This document shows positions 28,045 to 40,238 of a stretch of 64,000 nt of DNA, piece by piece. Origin of the DNA: Flavobacterium sp. (lineage in GTDB: Bacteria; Bacteroidota; Bacteroidia; Flavobacteriales; Flavobacteriaceae). Within the stretch, counting starts at the first letter, position 1. Every line of letters starts with the position of its first letter. The position numbers and the translations under genes were made by a program. The notes below the pieces were generated by a model that made no database searches, was not told the DNA's origin, and saw only the letters and a list, made by a program, of their open reading frames with translations. The DNA lies in assembly GCA_012837155.1 (NCBI GenBank), contig CP051546.1, forward strand, positions 1,157,075-1,221,074, read 5' to 3'.

Positions 28045-31000
28045 ATGACTATGATGAATAATAGAAATAACAACAGTAAAGATAAGAATCCTGTAAAAAG
28101 ATTCAACAAAATTTCGATAGGACTAGCTTCTCCTGAATCTATCTTGAAAGAATCAAGAGGCGAAGTGTTGAAGCCAGAAACTATTAATTATAGAACACAC
28201 AAACCAGAACGCGATGGTCTTTTCTGCGAACGTATTTTTGGACCAGTAAAGGATTTCGAATGTGCTTGTGGTAAATATAAAAGAATCCGTTATAAGGGTA
28301 TTATCTGCGACCGTTGCGGTGTCGAAGTTACGGAGAAAAAAGTACGTAGAGACAGAGTAGGACACATCAATCTTGTTGTGCCAATTGCTCATATCTGGTA
28401 TTTTCGTTCTCTTCCAAATAAAATTGGTTACATATTAGGGCTACCGTCTAAGAAATTAGATATGATTATCTATTATGAAAGATATGTAGTTATCCAAGCT
28501 GGTATTGCTAAAACTCCAGAAGGAGAACCAGTACAGCGATTGGACTTTTTGACAGAAGAAGAATATTTGAATATTTTAGACACGCTTCCTGCTGACAATC
28601 AATACTTAGATGATTTTGATCCAAATAAATTTGTTGCCAAAATGGGAGCAGAATGTATTATGGATTTATTGGCTCGTATCGATTTAGATGCCTTGTCTTA
28701 TGATTTGCGTCACTCTGCGAACAACGAAACGTCTAAACAACGTAAAACAGAAGCTTTAAAAAGACTAATCGTAGTAGAATCATTCCGTGAGTCTAACTTA
28801 AACCGCGAAAACCGTCCAGAATGGATGATTATGAAAGTGGTTCCTGTTATTCCACCAGAATTGCGTCCGCTTGTGCCTCTTGATGGAGGTCGTTTTGCTA
28901 CTTCCGATTTAAATGATTTATACCGTCGTGTAATCATCCGTAACAACCGTCTAAAAAGATTAATGGAGATTAAAGCTCCAGAAGTAATCTTGAGAAACGA
29001 AAAACGTATGTTGCAAGAATCGGTAGATTCACTTTTTGATAATACAAGAAAAGCATCTGCTGTAAAAACAGAATCAAACAGACCGTTGAAATCACTTTCG
29101 GATTCCCTTAAAGGAAAACAAGGTCGTTTCCGTCAAAACTTATTGGGTAAACGTGTCGATTATTCTGCTCGTTCGGTAATTGTTGTTGGACCTGAATTGA
29201 AATTATTCGAATGTGGTATCCCAAAAGATATGGCTGCCGAATTATACAAACCTTTCGTTATCCGTAAATTGATAGAAAGAGGAATCGTAAAAACGGTAAA
29301 ATCAGCTAAAAAAATAATAGACAAAAAAGAGCCTGTAGTTTGGGACATCCTTGAAAATGTAATCAAAGGCCATCCAATATTACTAAATCGTGCGCCTACT
29401 TTGCACAGATTAGGAATTCAAGCATTCCAACCAAAATTAATTGAAGGAAAAGCAATCCAATTGCACCCTTTAGTGTGTACTGCATTTAATGCGGATTTTG
29501 ATGGGGATCAAATGGCAGTTCACTTGCCGTTAGGGCCAGAAGCTATTTTGGAAGCGCAATTGTTAATGTTGGCTTCTCATAATATCTTGAATCCTGCCAA
29601 TGGTGCGCCAATTACGGTACCTTCTCAAGACATGGTTTTGGGTCTTTATTATATGACCAAAGAGCGTTTGTCTACTCCAGAACATAAAATTTTAGGCGAA
29701 GGCTTAACTTTTTATTCTGCCGAAGAAGTGAATATTGCTTTGAATGAAGGTAAATTAGAATTGAATGCTAGAGTAAAAATTCGTGCAAAAGATTTTAATG
29801 AAAATGGAGAATTAGTTTTCAAAATCATTCAAACTACTGCTGGTCGTGTATTGTTTAACGAAGTAGTTCCAGAAGCTGCGGGTTATATCAATGATGTATT
29901 AACTAAGAAAAACTTGCGAGACATTATCGGACACGTTTTGAGCGTGACTAATGTGCCTACAACGGCTGCCTTCTTGGATAGCATGAAAGATATGGGATAC
30001 AAATTTGCCTTTAAAGGAGGATTGTCATTCTCATTGGGAGATATTAGAATCCCAGATGAAAAACCAAAATTAATTGCAGATGCCAGAGAGCAAGTTGAAG
30101 GTATTTCTGCGAATTATAATATGGGTCTTATTACCAATAACGAGCGTTACAACCAAGTTATTGATGTATGGACTTCAACAAATGCTCAGCTTACAGAGAC
30201 TGCAATGAAAAACATTAGAGAGGATCAACAAGGATTCAACTCGGTGTATATGATGCTTGATTCTGGAGCGAGGGGTTCCAAAGAACAAATTCGTCAGTTG
30301 ACCGGTATGCGTGGTTTGATGGCTAAGCCTAAAAAATCGACTGCTGGTGGTGGTGAAATTATCGAAAACCCGATTCTTTCTAACTTTAAAGAAGGTCTTT
30401 CGATTTGGAGTACTTTATTTCTACTCACGGTGCTCGTAAAGGTCTTGCGGATACGGCTTTGAAAACAGCCGATGCGGGTTACTTAACAAGAAGGTTACAT
30501 GACGTTTCTCAGGATGTAATTGTAAACACAGTTGATTGTGGTACTTTAAGAGGGGTTGAAGTTTCGGCATTGAAAAAGAACGAGGAAATCGTAGAAAGTT
30601 TAGGCGAAAGAATCTTAGGACGCGTAGCATTGCAAGATGTTATCAATCCTTTGACTAGCGAGCTTATCATCGGCGCAGGGGAACAAATTACGGAGTTTTA
30701 TGTGAAATTAATTGAGGCTTCTCCAATTGAAAAATTAGAGGTTCGTTCTCCGTTGACATGTGAGGCTACAAAAGGAATTTGTGCTAAATGTTACGGTAGA
30801 AACTTAGCAACAGGAAAAATGACTCAAAAAGGAGAAGCAGTTGGTGTAATTGCCGCTCAATCTATTGGAGAACCTGGAACACAGTTGACATTGCGTACTT
30901 TCCACGTAGGTGGGGTTGCGGGTGGTATTTCTGAAGAATCTAGCATTGTTACAAGATTTGGAGGTAAATTAGAAATCGAAGATTTGAAAACAGTTAAAGG

Positions 31001-32363
31001 CGAAGACAACGAAGGAAATGCAGTAGATATTGTAGTTTCTCGTTCTACAGAGCTGAAATTAGTTGATGAAAAAACGGGTATTTTATTAAGTACAAACAAT
31101 ATTCCTTACGGATCCAGCATTTTTGTTAAAGACGGTGAATCAGTAACTAAAGGAACAACAATTTGTAAATGGGATCCGTATAATGGAGTTATCGTTTCGG
31201 AATTTACAGGTAAAATTGCTTACGAAGATTTAGAGCAAGGACAATCGTTCATGGTTGAAATTGATGAGCAAACTGGTTTCCAAGAAAAAGTAATTTCTGA
31301 ATCTAGATCTAAAAAATTAATCCCTACTTTATTGGTTTACGGTAAAGATGGCGAATTGATTCGTTCGTATAACTTACCAGTGGGTGCTCACTTGATGGTA
31401 GAGAATGGAGAGAAAATTAAAGCGGGTAAAGTATTGGTTAAAATTCCACGTCGTTCTTCTAAATCAGGAGATATTACAGGAGGTTTACCAAGAATTACCG
31501 AGTTGCTTGAAGCTCGTAATCCTTCAAATCCAGCTGTAGTTTCTGAAATTGATGGGGTAGTTTCTTTTGGAAAAATTAAAAGAGGAAACCGTGAGATTGT
31601 TATCGAATCGAAATTTGGAGAGGTTAAGAAATACTTGGTAAAATTATCGAGCCAAATATTAGTACAAGAAAATGACTTTGTAAGAGCGGGTGTGCCATTA
31701 TCTGATGGTGCCATCACTCCGGAAGATATTTTAAGGATTCAAGGGCCAGCGGCTGTTCAACAGTATTTGGTAAACGAAATTCAAGAAGTATACCGCTTAC
31801 AAGGGGTAAAAATAAACGACAAACACTTTGAAGTAGTAATACGTCAAATGATGCGTAAAGTAAGAGTTCAAGATCCAGGAGATACTTTATTCCTAGAAGA
31901 ACAATTGATTCATACCAAAGATTTTATCGTTGAAAATGATAAATTATACGGAATGAAAGTAGTTGAAGACGCTGGAGATTCAAGTAACTTGAAACCAGGA
32001 CAGATTATTTCTCCTCGTGAATTGCGTGATGAAAATTCACTATTGAAACGTACGGATAAAAATCTAGTTGTAGCGCGTGATGTTATTACAGCAACGGCAA
32101 CTCCGGTTTTACAAGGGATCACAAGAGCATCGCTTCAAACAAAATCATTTATCTCGGCCGCCTCTTTCCAAGAGACTACTAAAGTATTGAACGAAGCTGC
32201 AGTTGCAGGTAAAATCGATTACTTAGAAGGATTGAAAGAAAATGTAATTGTAGGTCACAGAATTCCTGCTGGAACTGGTATGAGAGAATATGATCATACT
32301 ATTGTAGGCTCGAATGAAGATTACAATGAAATGATGGCAAGCAAAGAAGAATATATTTATTAA
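28045..32363 (+). CDS. rpoC: DNA-directed RNA polymerase beta' subunit, frameshifted
   Basis: Two pieces (28045 to about 30412, and 30405-32363) join after restoring one T near 30405 (TCGATTTGGAGTAC should give S-I-L-E-Y-F). Visible motifs are the N-terminal zinc site ([20 protein letters not shown]), [20 protein letters not shown], the catalytic [15 protein letters not shown] with three Mg-binding Asp residues, and the second zinc site ([14 protein letters not shown]). The bridge helix/trigger loop region reads [20 protein letters not shown]. Restored length is about 1440 residues, normal for Bacteroidota. The start may be at one of the in-frame ATGs at 28045, 28051 or 28054. Confidence 0.96.
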
Positions 32364-32386
32364 TTGAATAATTCAAGGATTTAAAG

Positions 32387-32420
32387 ATTCAAAGGTTATT
32401 TTCTAATAACCTTTGAATTT
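32387..32420 (+). terminator. Terminator after rpoC
   Basis: ATTCAAAGGTTATT (32387-32400) pairs perfectly with AATAACCTTTGAAT (32405-32418). Only a short T run follows, so it may also serve as an RNA-stabilising hairpin. Confidence 0.7.
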
Positions 32421-32442
32421 TAAAATCATTAAATCTTTAAAT

Positions 32443-32745
32443 ATGGACAGACAACAAGAACAAATCAACATTGAGTTGGATGAAAAAACAGCTGAAGGAA
32501 TTTATTCTAATTTAGCTATAATCAATCATTCTTCTTCTGAATTTGTATTGGATTTTGTAAGTGTCATGCCTGGAGTTCCTAAGGCCAAAGTGAGGTCAAG
32601 AATTGTCTTGACGCCACAACATGCTAAGCGTTTGTTAAAAGCCATCGGAGAAAACATACACCGTTTTGAAGTCGCTCACGGCGAAATAAAGGATGTAGAA
32701 CAACCGCCAATACCACTTAATTTTGGTCCTCCAGGACAAGCATAA
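32443..32745 (+). CDS. DUF3467 family protein
   Basis: An intact 100-residue protein starting MDRQQEQINIELDEKTAEGI at ATG 32443. The family pattern is clear: YSNLAIINHSSSEFVLDFVS, MPGVPKAKVRSRIVLTPQHA, and KRLLKAIGENIHRFE, followed by a short proline-rich tail. DUF3467 proteins follow rpoC in many Bacteroidota; their function is not known to me. The position downstream of rpoC suggests an RNA polymerase-linked or housekeeping role, which is inference. A weak hairpin plus T run (about 32758-32788) may end the transcript. Confidence 0.9.
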   Translation: MDRQQEQINIELDEKTAEGIYSNLAIINHSSSEFVLDFVSVMPGVPKAKVRSRIVLTPQHAKRLLKAIGENIHRFEVAHGEIKDVEQPPIPLNFGPPGQA

Positions 32746-32908
32746 TTTAATAGTTAAAGACTCCAGAAATGGGGTCTTTTCTTTTTTGCGGTAGAATATT
32801 TCTTTTAAGAATACGTCATTTATTAAGGTTTAAATGTTGTCTTTTTTGTTTTTTAACGAGTATTGGGGTGCTTCATCGGAAATGTTTTTAAGTAGAAAAG
32901 GATTCGTC

Positions 32909-32916
32909 TAGTTTTG
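32909..32916 (+). promoter_or_regulatory. Candidate -7 promoter box (TAGTTTTG)
   Basis: TAGTTTTG matches TAnnTTTG and lies 49 bases before the ATG of the secreted protein at 32965. Confidence 0.5.
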
Positions 32917-32964
32917 ACCTCAGATAAGAGATTAACCTCATATCTAATAACAAAAAAGACGAAT

Positions 32965-33348
32965 ATGAATAATTTTTCCAAAATAGTCGATAAGAAAAGA
33001 AGCAACATCGTTTTTATGATTTTGTTCCTTGTTTTAGCATCAAACATTACTGTTTTTGGTCAAACAGCAATAAAAAACGATACTGATTTAAATAGCACAA
33101 TCATAAGTAAAACTGCTGAAAATAAAACCGCTGAAAATAATATAGGTAAAGAAGAAACCACAGCAACTTCTTCTAATGTCAATTTTGTACTTTGGTTTAT
33201 GGGTTCTAAACAAGATCCAAATGTAAAAATTTCTCCAGCTGGCGAAAACACAAGAAGACAATTTATATCTTCTGGATTGGCTCCTAATCGTTTGTTGATT
33301 AAAGCCTTTTTGAAAAAAGCAGTTAATTTTGAAACTGCTATGGCTTAA
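32965..33348 (+). CDS. Secreted or membrane-anchored hypothetical protein
   Basis: About 127 residues from ATG 32965 (MNNFSKIVDKKRSNIVFMIL). A strong hydrophobic segment (IVFMILFLVLASNITVFG) could be a signal peptide cleaved near VFGQ. A Thr/Asn/Glu-rich linker and a conserved-looking C-terminus follow (NVNFVLWFMGSKQDPNVKIS and SGLAPNRLLIKAFLKKAVNF). I recall similar short proteins in other flavobacteria but know no function. It has its own promoter box upstream and a strong terminator downstream, so it is probably transcribed alone. Confidence 0.75.
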   Translation: MNNFSKIVDKKRSNIVFMILFLVLASNITVFGQTAIKNDTDLNSTIISKTAENKTAENNIGKEETTATSSNVNFVLWFMGSKQDPNVKISPAGENTRRQFISSGLAPNRLLIKAFLKKAVNFETAMA

Positions 33349-33380
33349 GGTTTACTAAAATTAATTCCCTTACTTTATAT

Positions 33381-33410
33381 AAAAAAAGCTCCCGTTGTGG
33401 AGCTTTTTTT
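33381..33410. terminator. Bidirectional terminator between the secreted protein gene and prfC
   Basis: AAAAAAAGCTCC (33381-33392) pairs with GGAGCTTTTTTT (33399-33410). A runs on one side and T runs on the other allow use by both converging genes. Confidence 0.93.
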
Positions 33411-33429
33411 GGTTTGTAAATGGTTGAGA

Positions 33430-35019
33430 TTATTCAAATTCCGAAGTGAAAAACAGTTTTACATTTGGAAATTTATTCTGAGTCATTTGTATCGTAAAAT
33501 CCGAATCGGCAAGAAAAACCAATTGTCCATATTTGTCGTTTGCTAGAAATTTTTGTTTTATTCTTCGAAACTCCCTGAATTCCTCGCTTTTTGAATCATT
33601 TGGTTTTACCCAACAAGCTTTGTGAACAGGGAAATTTTCGTAGGTACATTTGGCACCATATTCGTGTTCTAGTCGGTATTGAATTACCTCATATTGAAGG
33701 GCTCCAACCGTTCCGATGACTTTTCTATTATTCATTTCTAATGTGAATAATTGTGCAACACCTTCATCCATTAACTGATCAATTCCTTTGTCGAGCTGTT
33801 TGGCTTTCATTGGATCGGCATTGTTGATGTATCTAAAATGTTCTGGAGAAAAGCTTGGAATTCCTTTAAAACTCATAATTTCTCCTTCGGTTAAGGTATC
33901 TCCAATTTTAAAATTTCCCGTATCGTGTAACCCTACAATATCACCGGGATACGAAATGTCAACGATTTCCTTTTTTTCGGCAAAAAAAGCATTTGGGCTT
34001 GAAAATTTTAGATTCTTTTTTTGGCGCACATGATAATAGGGTTTGTTTCTTTCGAAAGTGCCTGAAACAATTTTTATAAAAGCCAAACGATCACGGTGTT
34101 TTGGATCCATATTGGCGTGGATTTTAAAGACAAATCCGCTCATTTTTTCTTCTATTGGGTCGACCAATCTTGTTTCTGATTCTTTAGGTCTTGGCGAAGG
34201 TGCAATTTCTACAAAGCAATCTAAGAGCTCGCGAACACCAAAGTTATTCAATGCCGATCCAAAGAATACAGGTTGTAATTTTCCGTCTAAATAATCTTGA
34301 CGGTCGAATTTAGGATATACTTCGTCAATTAATTCTAATTCCTCACGTAATTTATCGGCAGGTTTTTGCCCGATTATTTTTTCTAATTCTGGATTTTTAA
34401 CGTCCGAAAAAGCAATGGTTTCTTCAATATTTTTGCGACTGTCACCACTAAATAAATTGATATTTTCCTCCCATAAATTATAAATCCCCTGAAAGTCATA
34501 GCCCATTCCTATAGGAAAACTTAAAGGAGTAACGGTTAAACCTAGTTTTTGTTCCACTTCGTCCATTAAGTCAAAAGCATCTTTTCCTTCTCGGTCTAAT
34601 TTATTGATGAAAACAATAATGGGAATTTTTCGCATTCTGCAAACGGCTACTAATTTTTCCGTTTGTTCCTCAACCCCTTTGGCTACGTCAATTACAACAA
34701 TAACACTATCAACAGCGGTTAAGGTTCTAAAAGTGTCCTCGGCAAAGTCCTTGTGTCCAGGAGTGTCGAGAATGTTTATCTTTTTTTCTTTATAATTAAA
34801 AGCCAAAACCGAAGTTGAGACCGAAATTCCTCTTTGGCGTTCAATCTCCATAAAGTCGCTCGTTGCTCCCTTTTTTATCTTGTTGTTTTTTACCGCACCC
34901 GCTTCCTGAATAGCACCGCCAAAAAGGAGTAGTTTTTCGGTTAATGTTGTTTTTCCGGCATCGGGATGTGAGATAATCCCAAAAGTTCGTCGTCTCTGTA
35001 TTTCTTCTAAAAAGCTCAT
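33430..35019 (-). CDS. prfC: Peptide chain release factor 3
   Basis: An intact 529-residue translational GTPase that removes RF1/RF2 from the ribosome after termination. G1 is SHPDAGKTT (residues 17-25), the switch I region is KKGATSDFMEIERQRGISVS, G3 is DTPGHKDF, and G4 is INKLDREGKD. The RF3-specific second half includes VFFGSALNNFGVRELLDCFV and VGTVGALQYEVIQYRLEHEY. The unbroken frame shows that not every gene here is affected by indels. Confidence 0.97.
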   Translation of the reverse strand: MSFLEEIQRRRTFGIISHPDAGKTTLTEKLLLFGGAIQEAGAVKNNKIKKGATSDFMEIERQRGISVSTSVLAFNYKEKKINILDTPGHKDFAEDTFRTLTAVDSVIVVIDVAKGVEEQTEKLVAVCRMRKIPIIVFINKLDREGKDAFDLMDEVEQKLGLTVTPLSFPIGMGYDFQGIYNLWEENINLFSGDSRKNIEETIAFSDVKNPELEKIIGQKPADKLREELELIDEVYPKFDRQDYLDGKLQPVFFGSALNNFGVRELLDCFVEIAPSPRPKESETRLVDPIEEKMSGFVFKIHANMDPKHRDRLAFIKIVSGTFERNKPYYHVRQKKNLKFSSPNAFFAEKKEIVDISYPGDIVGLHDTGNFKIGDTLTEGEIMSFKGIPSFSPEHFRYINNADPMKAKQLDKGIDQLMDEGVAQLFTLEMNNRKVIGTVGALQYEVIQYRLEHEYGAKCTYENFPVHKACWVKPNDSKSEEFREFRRIKQKFLANDKYGQLVFLADSDFTIQMTQNKFPNVKLFFTSEFE

Positions 35020-35178
35020 ATTTGTTTAAATAGTTTGCAAAAGTACTATTTATAAATGCCAATAAAAAAAAACATAGAATTATTCAGTAGGAAATAAAAT
35101 CAGTACAGATTCTACGATATTAAAATTTGAGATAGGACATTATATCATAAGTGATAGCGTGTGTTGGCAGATGTAGCT

Positions 35179-35468
35179 TTATATTTCTATTTGGATTTTT
35201 ACTTTTCCTCCAAGTCCTTTTTCAACTATGTCATATAAAGTTTTAAGAGTTAAATTACTTCCTTTATTTTCAATTCTAGAAATATATTCTCTTTTTTTGC
35301 AACTAAATCTCCCAATTCAGTTTGTGTCAAATGCTTTTCTTCACGAGCTTTTTTCAAAAGCAAACCAATTTTAAAACCTTGAGATTCTCTTTCAAGTTCA
35401 TCACGTCTTACAGTTCCTTTTTCGCCGTAAACTTCATTTTTAATTGCTGCCCAACTTTTAGTTTCCAT
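35179..35468 (-). CDS. HigA-like antitoxin, XRE-family HTH, frameshifted
   Basis: Starts METKSWAAIKNEVYGEKGTV at 35468, continues to an XRE helix-turn-helix (REEKHLTQTELGDLVAKKRE), then, after an indel near 35297, YISRIENKGSNLTLKTLYDI and VEKGLGGKVKIQIEI, ending at 35179. About 96 residues. It lies 2 bases downstream of the toxin gene, the toxin-first order typical of HigBA. It would neutralise the toxin and repress the operon. The family call is firm; the name higA is by analogy. Confidence 0.87.
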
Positions 35469-35470
35469 AA

Positions 35471-35811
35471 TTATTTAGATTTTTCGTTGTAATATTTTGT
35501 CATTAAACGCAAAGCTTTTTCAATTTCATTTTTTGAAGTTTTCTGCGTTTTCTTTTGAAAGCCATTTAATAGAATTACAAGTTTTCCATTATCAAAGAAA
35601 CAAAACACTCTCCAAATATTAGAGCCAAGTTGGATTTGTGCTTCATATAAGCCGTTTTTCCTTCCATTGATTTTAAATAGTTTGAAGGAACTCTTTCTAA
35701 AGTCTCAATAGCTTCAATTATTTTGAATATTTTATCTTGAATTTTTTTTGGTTGTTCCAAGAGAAAACTTTCAAAGTGATTTTCATACGCTATAACTTCA
35801 CGGACTTTCAT
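35471..35811 (-). CDS. HigB-like toxin (phage-derived Gp49/RelE superfamily), frameshifted
   Basis: Starts MKVREVIAYENHFESFLLEQ at 35811. After one indel near 35660 (A run) it reads NGLYEAQIQLGSNIWRVFCF, FDNGKLVILLNGFQKKTQKT and KNEIEKALRLMTKYYNEKSK. The pattern LYE, then WR-FCF, then GF-KKTQKTP-like is that of Gp49-like HigB toxins, ribosome-dependent mRNA interferases. About 113 residues. Its partner antitoxin follows immediately. If the frameshift is real, the toxin is inactive; I think it is a consensus error. Confidence 0.88.
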
Positions 35812-36098
35812 TTTTCAAAGGCAACTTAAAAGTTACTTTATTTGCAAATTTTCCGTTGTTTATTTTCGGCGCGGGGCTATATCTGCCAACTATGGTATAA
35901 TATTGCATTTTGAAATCTGATAAAATGATGTAAGTCTTTGATTATAAATAGCTTTTGTCTCTATTCATTCGTTCGACTTTATGACATTAAAACTTTTGAC
36001 TTACTTAGCTATGCTTCAAGGATATTTATTTTTAAAACTTATAACGTTTTCGTTAATAACATTCAGGATGTTTCATAAATCATTTATTTTAGAAATAA

Positions 36099-37438
<1,340 letters not shown>

Positions 37439-37459
37439 AATTTAGTTTGATTCATGGTA

Positions 37460-37490
37460 AACCATCCGTAAAAACGGATGGTTTTTTTTG
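37460..37490 (+). terminator. Terminator after eno
   Basis: AACCATCCGT (37460-37469) pairs with ACGGATGGTT (37474-37483), followed by a T run. Confidence 0.92.
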
Positions 37491-37534
37491 GTAAATTAGT
37501 GGTAAATACCACTTTTTAATTGTTATATTTTTCT

Positions 37535-37542
37535 TATTTTTG
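37535..37542 (+). promoter_or_regulatory. Candidate gltA promoter -7 box (TATTTTTG)
   Basis: TATTTTTG fits TAnnTTTG and lies 35 bases before the gltA ATG; the match is weak because the region is T-rich. Confidence 0.35.
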
Positions 37543-37577
37543 GAAAATAATTAATTTAACGGTATCTATAAAATAGT

Positions 37578-38860
37578 ATGTCAAAAATAGCAACATTAGA
37601 AATTGATGGTAAAAAATATGAGTTCCCAATATTTATTGGAACTGAAGATGAGAAATCCATCGATATTAGCAAATTAAGAGATTTATCAGGTGCAATTACA
37701 TTAGATCCAGGGTATAAAAATTCAGGATCTTGCACAAGTAAAATCACTTTCTTGGATGGTGAAGAGGGAATTCTGCGTTACAGAGGCTATTCAATTGAAG
37801 CATTAGCAGAGAAATCTAATTTTCTTGAAGTATCCTATCTTTTAATTTTTGGTGAATTGCCTACTGAAACGCAATTGAACCAGTTTGAGGCAGATATTAG
37901 AAAACACTCTTTGGTCAATGAGGAGATGAAAAACATCATCGATGGGTTTCCTAAAACGGCGCATCCAATGGGAGTTTTGTCCGCTTTGACAAGTGCATTG
38001 ACCGCTTTTAATCCAAAAGCAGTAAATCCAGATAACAAGCATGATTTGTATGAAGCCGTTTGTAAAATTATGGCAAAATTCCTTGTTATCGCCACTTGGA
38101 CATACAGAAAAAGTATGGGTTTCCCTTTAAATTATTACGATAATACGAAAGGATTTGTAGAAAATTTTATGCGTTTAATGTTTGAATTGCCTACATCGCC
38201 GTATAAATTAAATCCAGTAATTATTGACGCCTTAGATAAATTATTTATTCTTCATGCAGATCACGAGCAAAATTGCTCTACATCGACTGTAAGAATGGTA
38301 GGTTCGTCTCATGCCGGATTATTTGCTTCTATTTCTGCTGGGGTTTCAGCACTTTGGGGACCTTTGCATGGTGGGGCAAATCAAGCAGTTCTTGAAATGC
38401 TAGAAGAAATTCATGCAAATGGAGGAGATGCCGAAAAATATATGGCAAAAGCCAAAGACAAAATGATTCTTTTAGATTAATGGGTTTTGGGCATAGAGTG
38501 TATAAAAACTTTGATCCAAGAGCCAAAATTATCAAAAAAGCGGCAGATGATGTTTTAAAAACATTAGGAGTCGAAGATCCTATTTTGGATATAGCCAAAA
38601 AATTAGAAACTGCGGCACTTGCTGATGAGTATTTTGTTTCTAGAAAATTGTATCCTAATGTGGATTTTTATTCTGGAATTATTTACAGAGCATTAGGAAT
38701 TCCAACGGATATGTTTACTGTTTTGTTTGCCATAGGAAGGCTGCCAGGATGGATTGCACAATGGAAAGAAATGCGTGAGAATAAAGAGCCAATTGGACGC
38801 CCTAGACAAGTATATACAGGCTATCCTTCGCGAGATTTTGCGCCATTGGAAAAGCGATAA
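37578..38860 (+). CDS. gltA: Citrate synthase, frameshifted
   Basis: Condenses oxaloacetate and acetyl-CoA. The first piece (37578-38480) has [20 protein letters not shown], then the active-site regions [20 protein letters not shown] and [18 protein letters not shown] with the first catalytic His. One missing A near 38463 (GACAAAATGATT) creates a false stop. The second piece continues [20 protein letters not shown] with the second catalytic His, then the Asp region [20 protein letters not shown]. Restored size is about 427 residues, a type II enzyme. Its terminator is split by an IS1182-type element. Confidence 0.97.
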
Positions 38861-38930
38861 ATAGCTAAAAAAGCTTCACAATTTCGGAGGGTACTGAAAA
38901 AGTCTTTTTTCGAATAAATTGATAAATAAA

Positions 38931-38965
38931 AGGAGTAGAAAGCTTAGGATTTCTACTCCTTTTTT
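38931..38965 (+). terminator. Inward-facing terminator near the IS1182 left end
   Basis: AGGAGTAGAAA (38931-38941) pairs with TTTCTACTCCT (38950-38960), then T5. It stands between the gltA side and the transposase gene and would stop read-in transcription. Confidence 0.8.
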
Positions 38966-39055
38966 GGTATATTTAGCTGTAATTATAAGGTTTTTTACAT
39001 GTTAGTACAGCAACAAACAATACAGTTCAGCGAGCATTCCTCGTTATATGATTTA

Positions 39056-40238
39056 TACCATTGATTTTTATAAAATAGTCCAAAAACACTCGAAACATTT
39101 TTTTATTCACATTGGACTAAAATATAAAAATCGTATATTTGGCTTAAGAAAGAAAATATATGTCGTCACCAAAAATATTTACAATAAAGGAGAGCTTGTC
39201 GGAGCTCAAAAAAATTCAAAAAAAGAGCAACCCCATGATTGCAAAGAGAGTACATGCTTTACTTGTTTTTAAAGAAAATGAACTGAATGGAATTTCTAAA
39301 AGAGAGGTTGCTCAAGCCATAGGGGTTAATCATAATAGTATTCAGTCGTGGCGCGACCTCTATATTAATGGAGGGATTGAACTACTGACAAGACATTCTA
39401 AAAAAGGATACAAGCCCAGTGTTATAACTTTGGAAGAAGAGCAAGCTTTAAGAGAACAGATGTTTAATCCTGAAAACGGGTTTGTTGGATACGTCGAACT
39501 GTTAGCTTGGTTTGATGAAAAGTTTGGGAAACAAACTAATTACAGCACTTTCAAAGGGTACGTTTATAGAAAATTCAAGGCAAAAATAAAGACCGCAAGA
39601 AAAATTCATGTTAAGAAAGACCAAATTAAGGTTGAGGATTTTAAAAAAATTTCAGTAAAGAATGTGAAAACATCTACAACGAAAAAGGATGGGGATTTAA
39701 AACAATAAACTTGTATTGTCAAGATGAAAGTCGGTTCGGGATGTTTACTAGAAACGGAAAAGCCTTAACGGCAAAAGGAATTAAGCCGATATGTGTCTTT
39801 CAACAAGTATTCAAAGCCACATGGTTATTTGGTGCTTATTCACCATTTACAGGAGATCATTTTGAATTGGAATTACCCCATTGCAATTCAAATAATTTTC
39901 AACTATTCCTAAATGAATTTTCAAAAGAGAGACCTGATGAATTTAAAATAATAATCTTAGATAATGGTGCATTTCACAAATCAAAGACCCTTACCATTCC
40001 AAATAACATAGCGTTACTTTTTATCCCACCATATTCACCAGAACTCAATCCCTCAGAAAAAATATGGTGGCGAATGAAAAGGGCTTTTACTGGAAAACTG
40101 CACAAATCACTAGAAGAGGTAAGTTCTTTCATAGAGAATGAGGTGAAAAAACTAACTAATGAAATTGTCAAGAAAACCTGTGAATTTGAATATATCGTTT
40201 CATCTCCTTTTTGGACTAAACTGTATTAGTCAATGGTA
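39056..40238 (+). mobile_element. IS630-type insertion sequence nested in the IS1182 transposase gene
   Basis: Bounded by TACCATTG (39056-39063) and CAATGGTA (40231-40238). Near each end the imperfect similarity AGTCCAAAAA is also seen in inverted orientation. The flanks TTA / TTA fit TA target duplication, the rule for IS630. Confidence 0.88.
39160..40229 (+). CDS. IS630-family transposase in two overlapping frames
   Basis: The first ORF (39160-39708) has an HTH region (SKREVAQAIGVNHNSIQSWR, then DLYINGGIELLTRHSKKGYK). The second (39711-40229) has the DDE domain: YCQDESRFGMF with the first Asp, IIILDNGAFHKSKTL with the second, and YSPELNPSEKIWWRMKRAFT with the Glu. The frames join at an A7 run near 39646: in the corrected frame the text reads KNFSKECENIYNEKGWGFKT, INLYCQDESRF. 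Some IS630 elements use programmed frameshifting, but sequence error in the A run is equally possible here. Confidence 0.88.

Larger units (their letters stand above)
35163..35890. repeat. Inverted-repeat pair framing the HigBA-like module
   Basis: GTTGGCAGATGTAGC (35163-35177) and GCTATATCTGCCAAC (35876-35890) are complementary at 14 of 15 positions and enclose exactly the two toxin-antitoxin genes. They could be the ends of a mobile cassette. Confidence 0.6.

Noticed and set aside
19592..32363. Apparent pseudogenes in tuf, nusG, rplK, rplA, rplJ, rpoB and rpoC
   Set aside because: These are essential, single-copy in this window and protein-conserved on both sides of each break. The breaks are one-base indels, mostly at homopolymers, so sequence error is far likelier than gene death.
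35163..35890. Canonical integron attC ends around the toxin-antitoxin pair
   Set aside because: The core GTTGGCA / TGCCAAC does not fit the GTTRRRY / RYYYAAC consensus, so I report only an inverted repeat.
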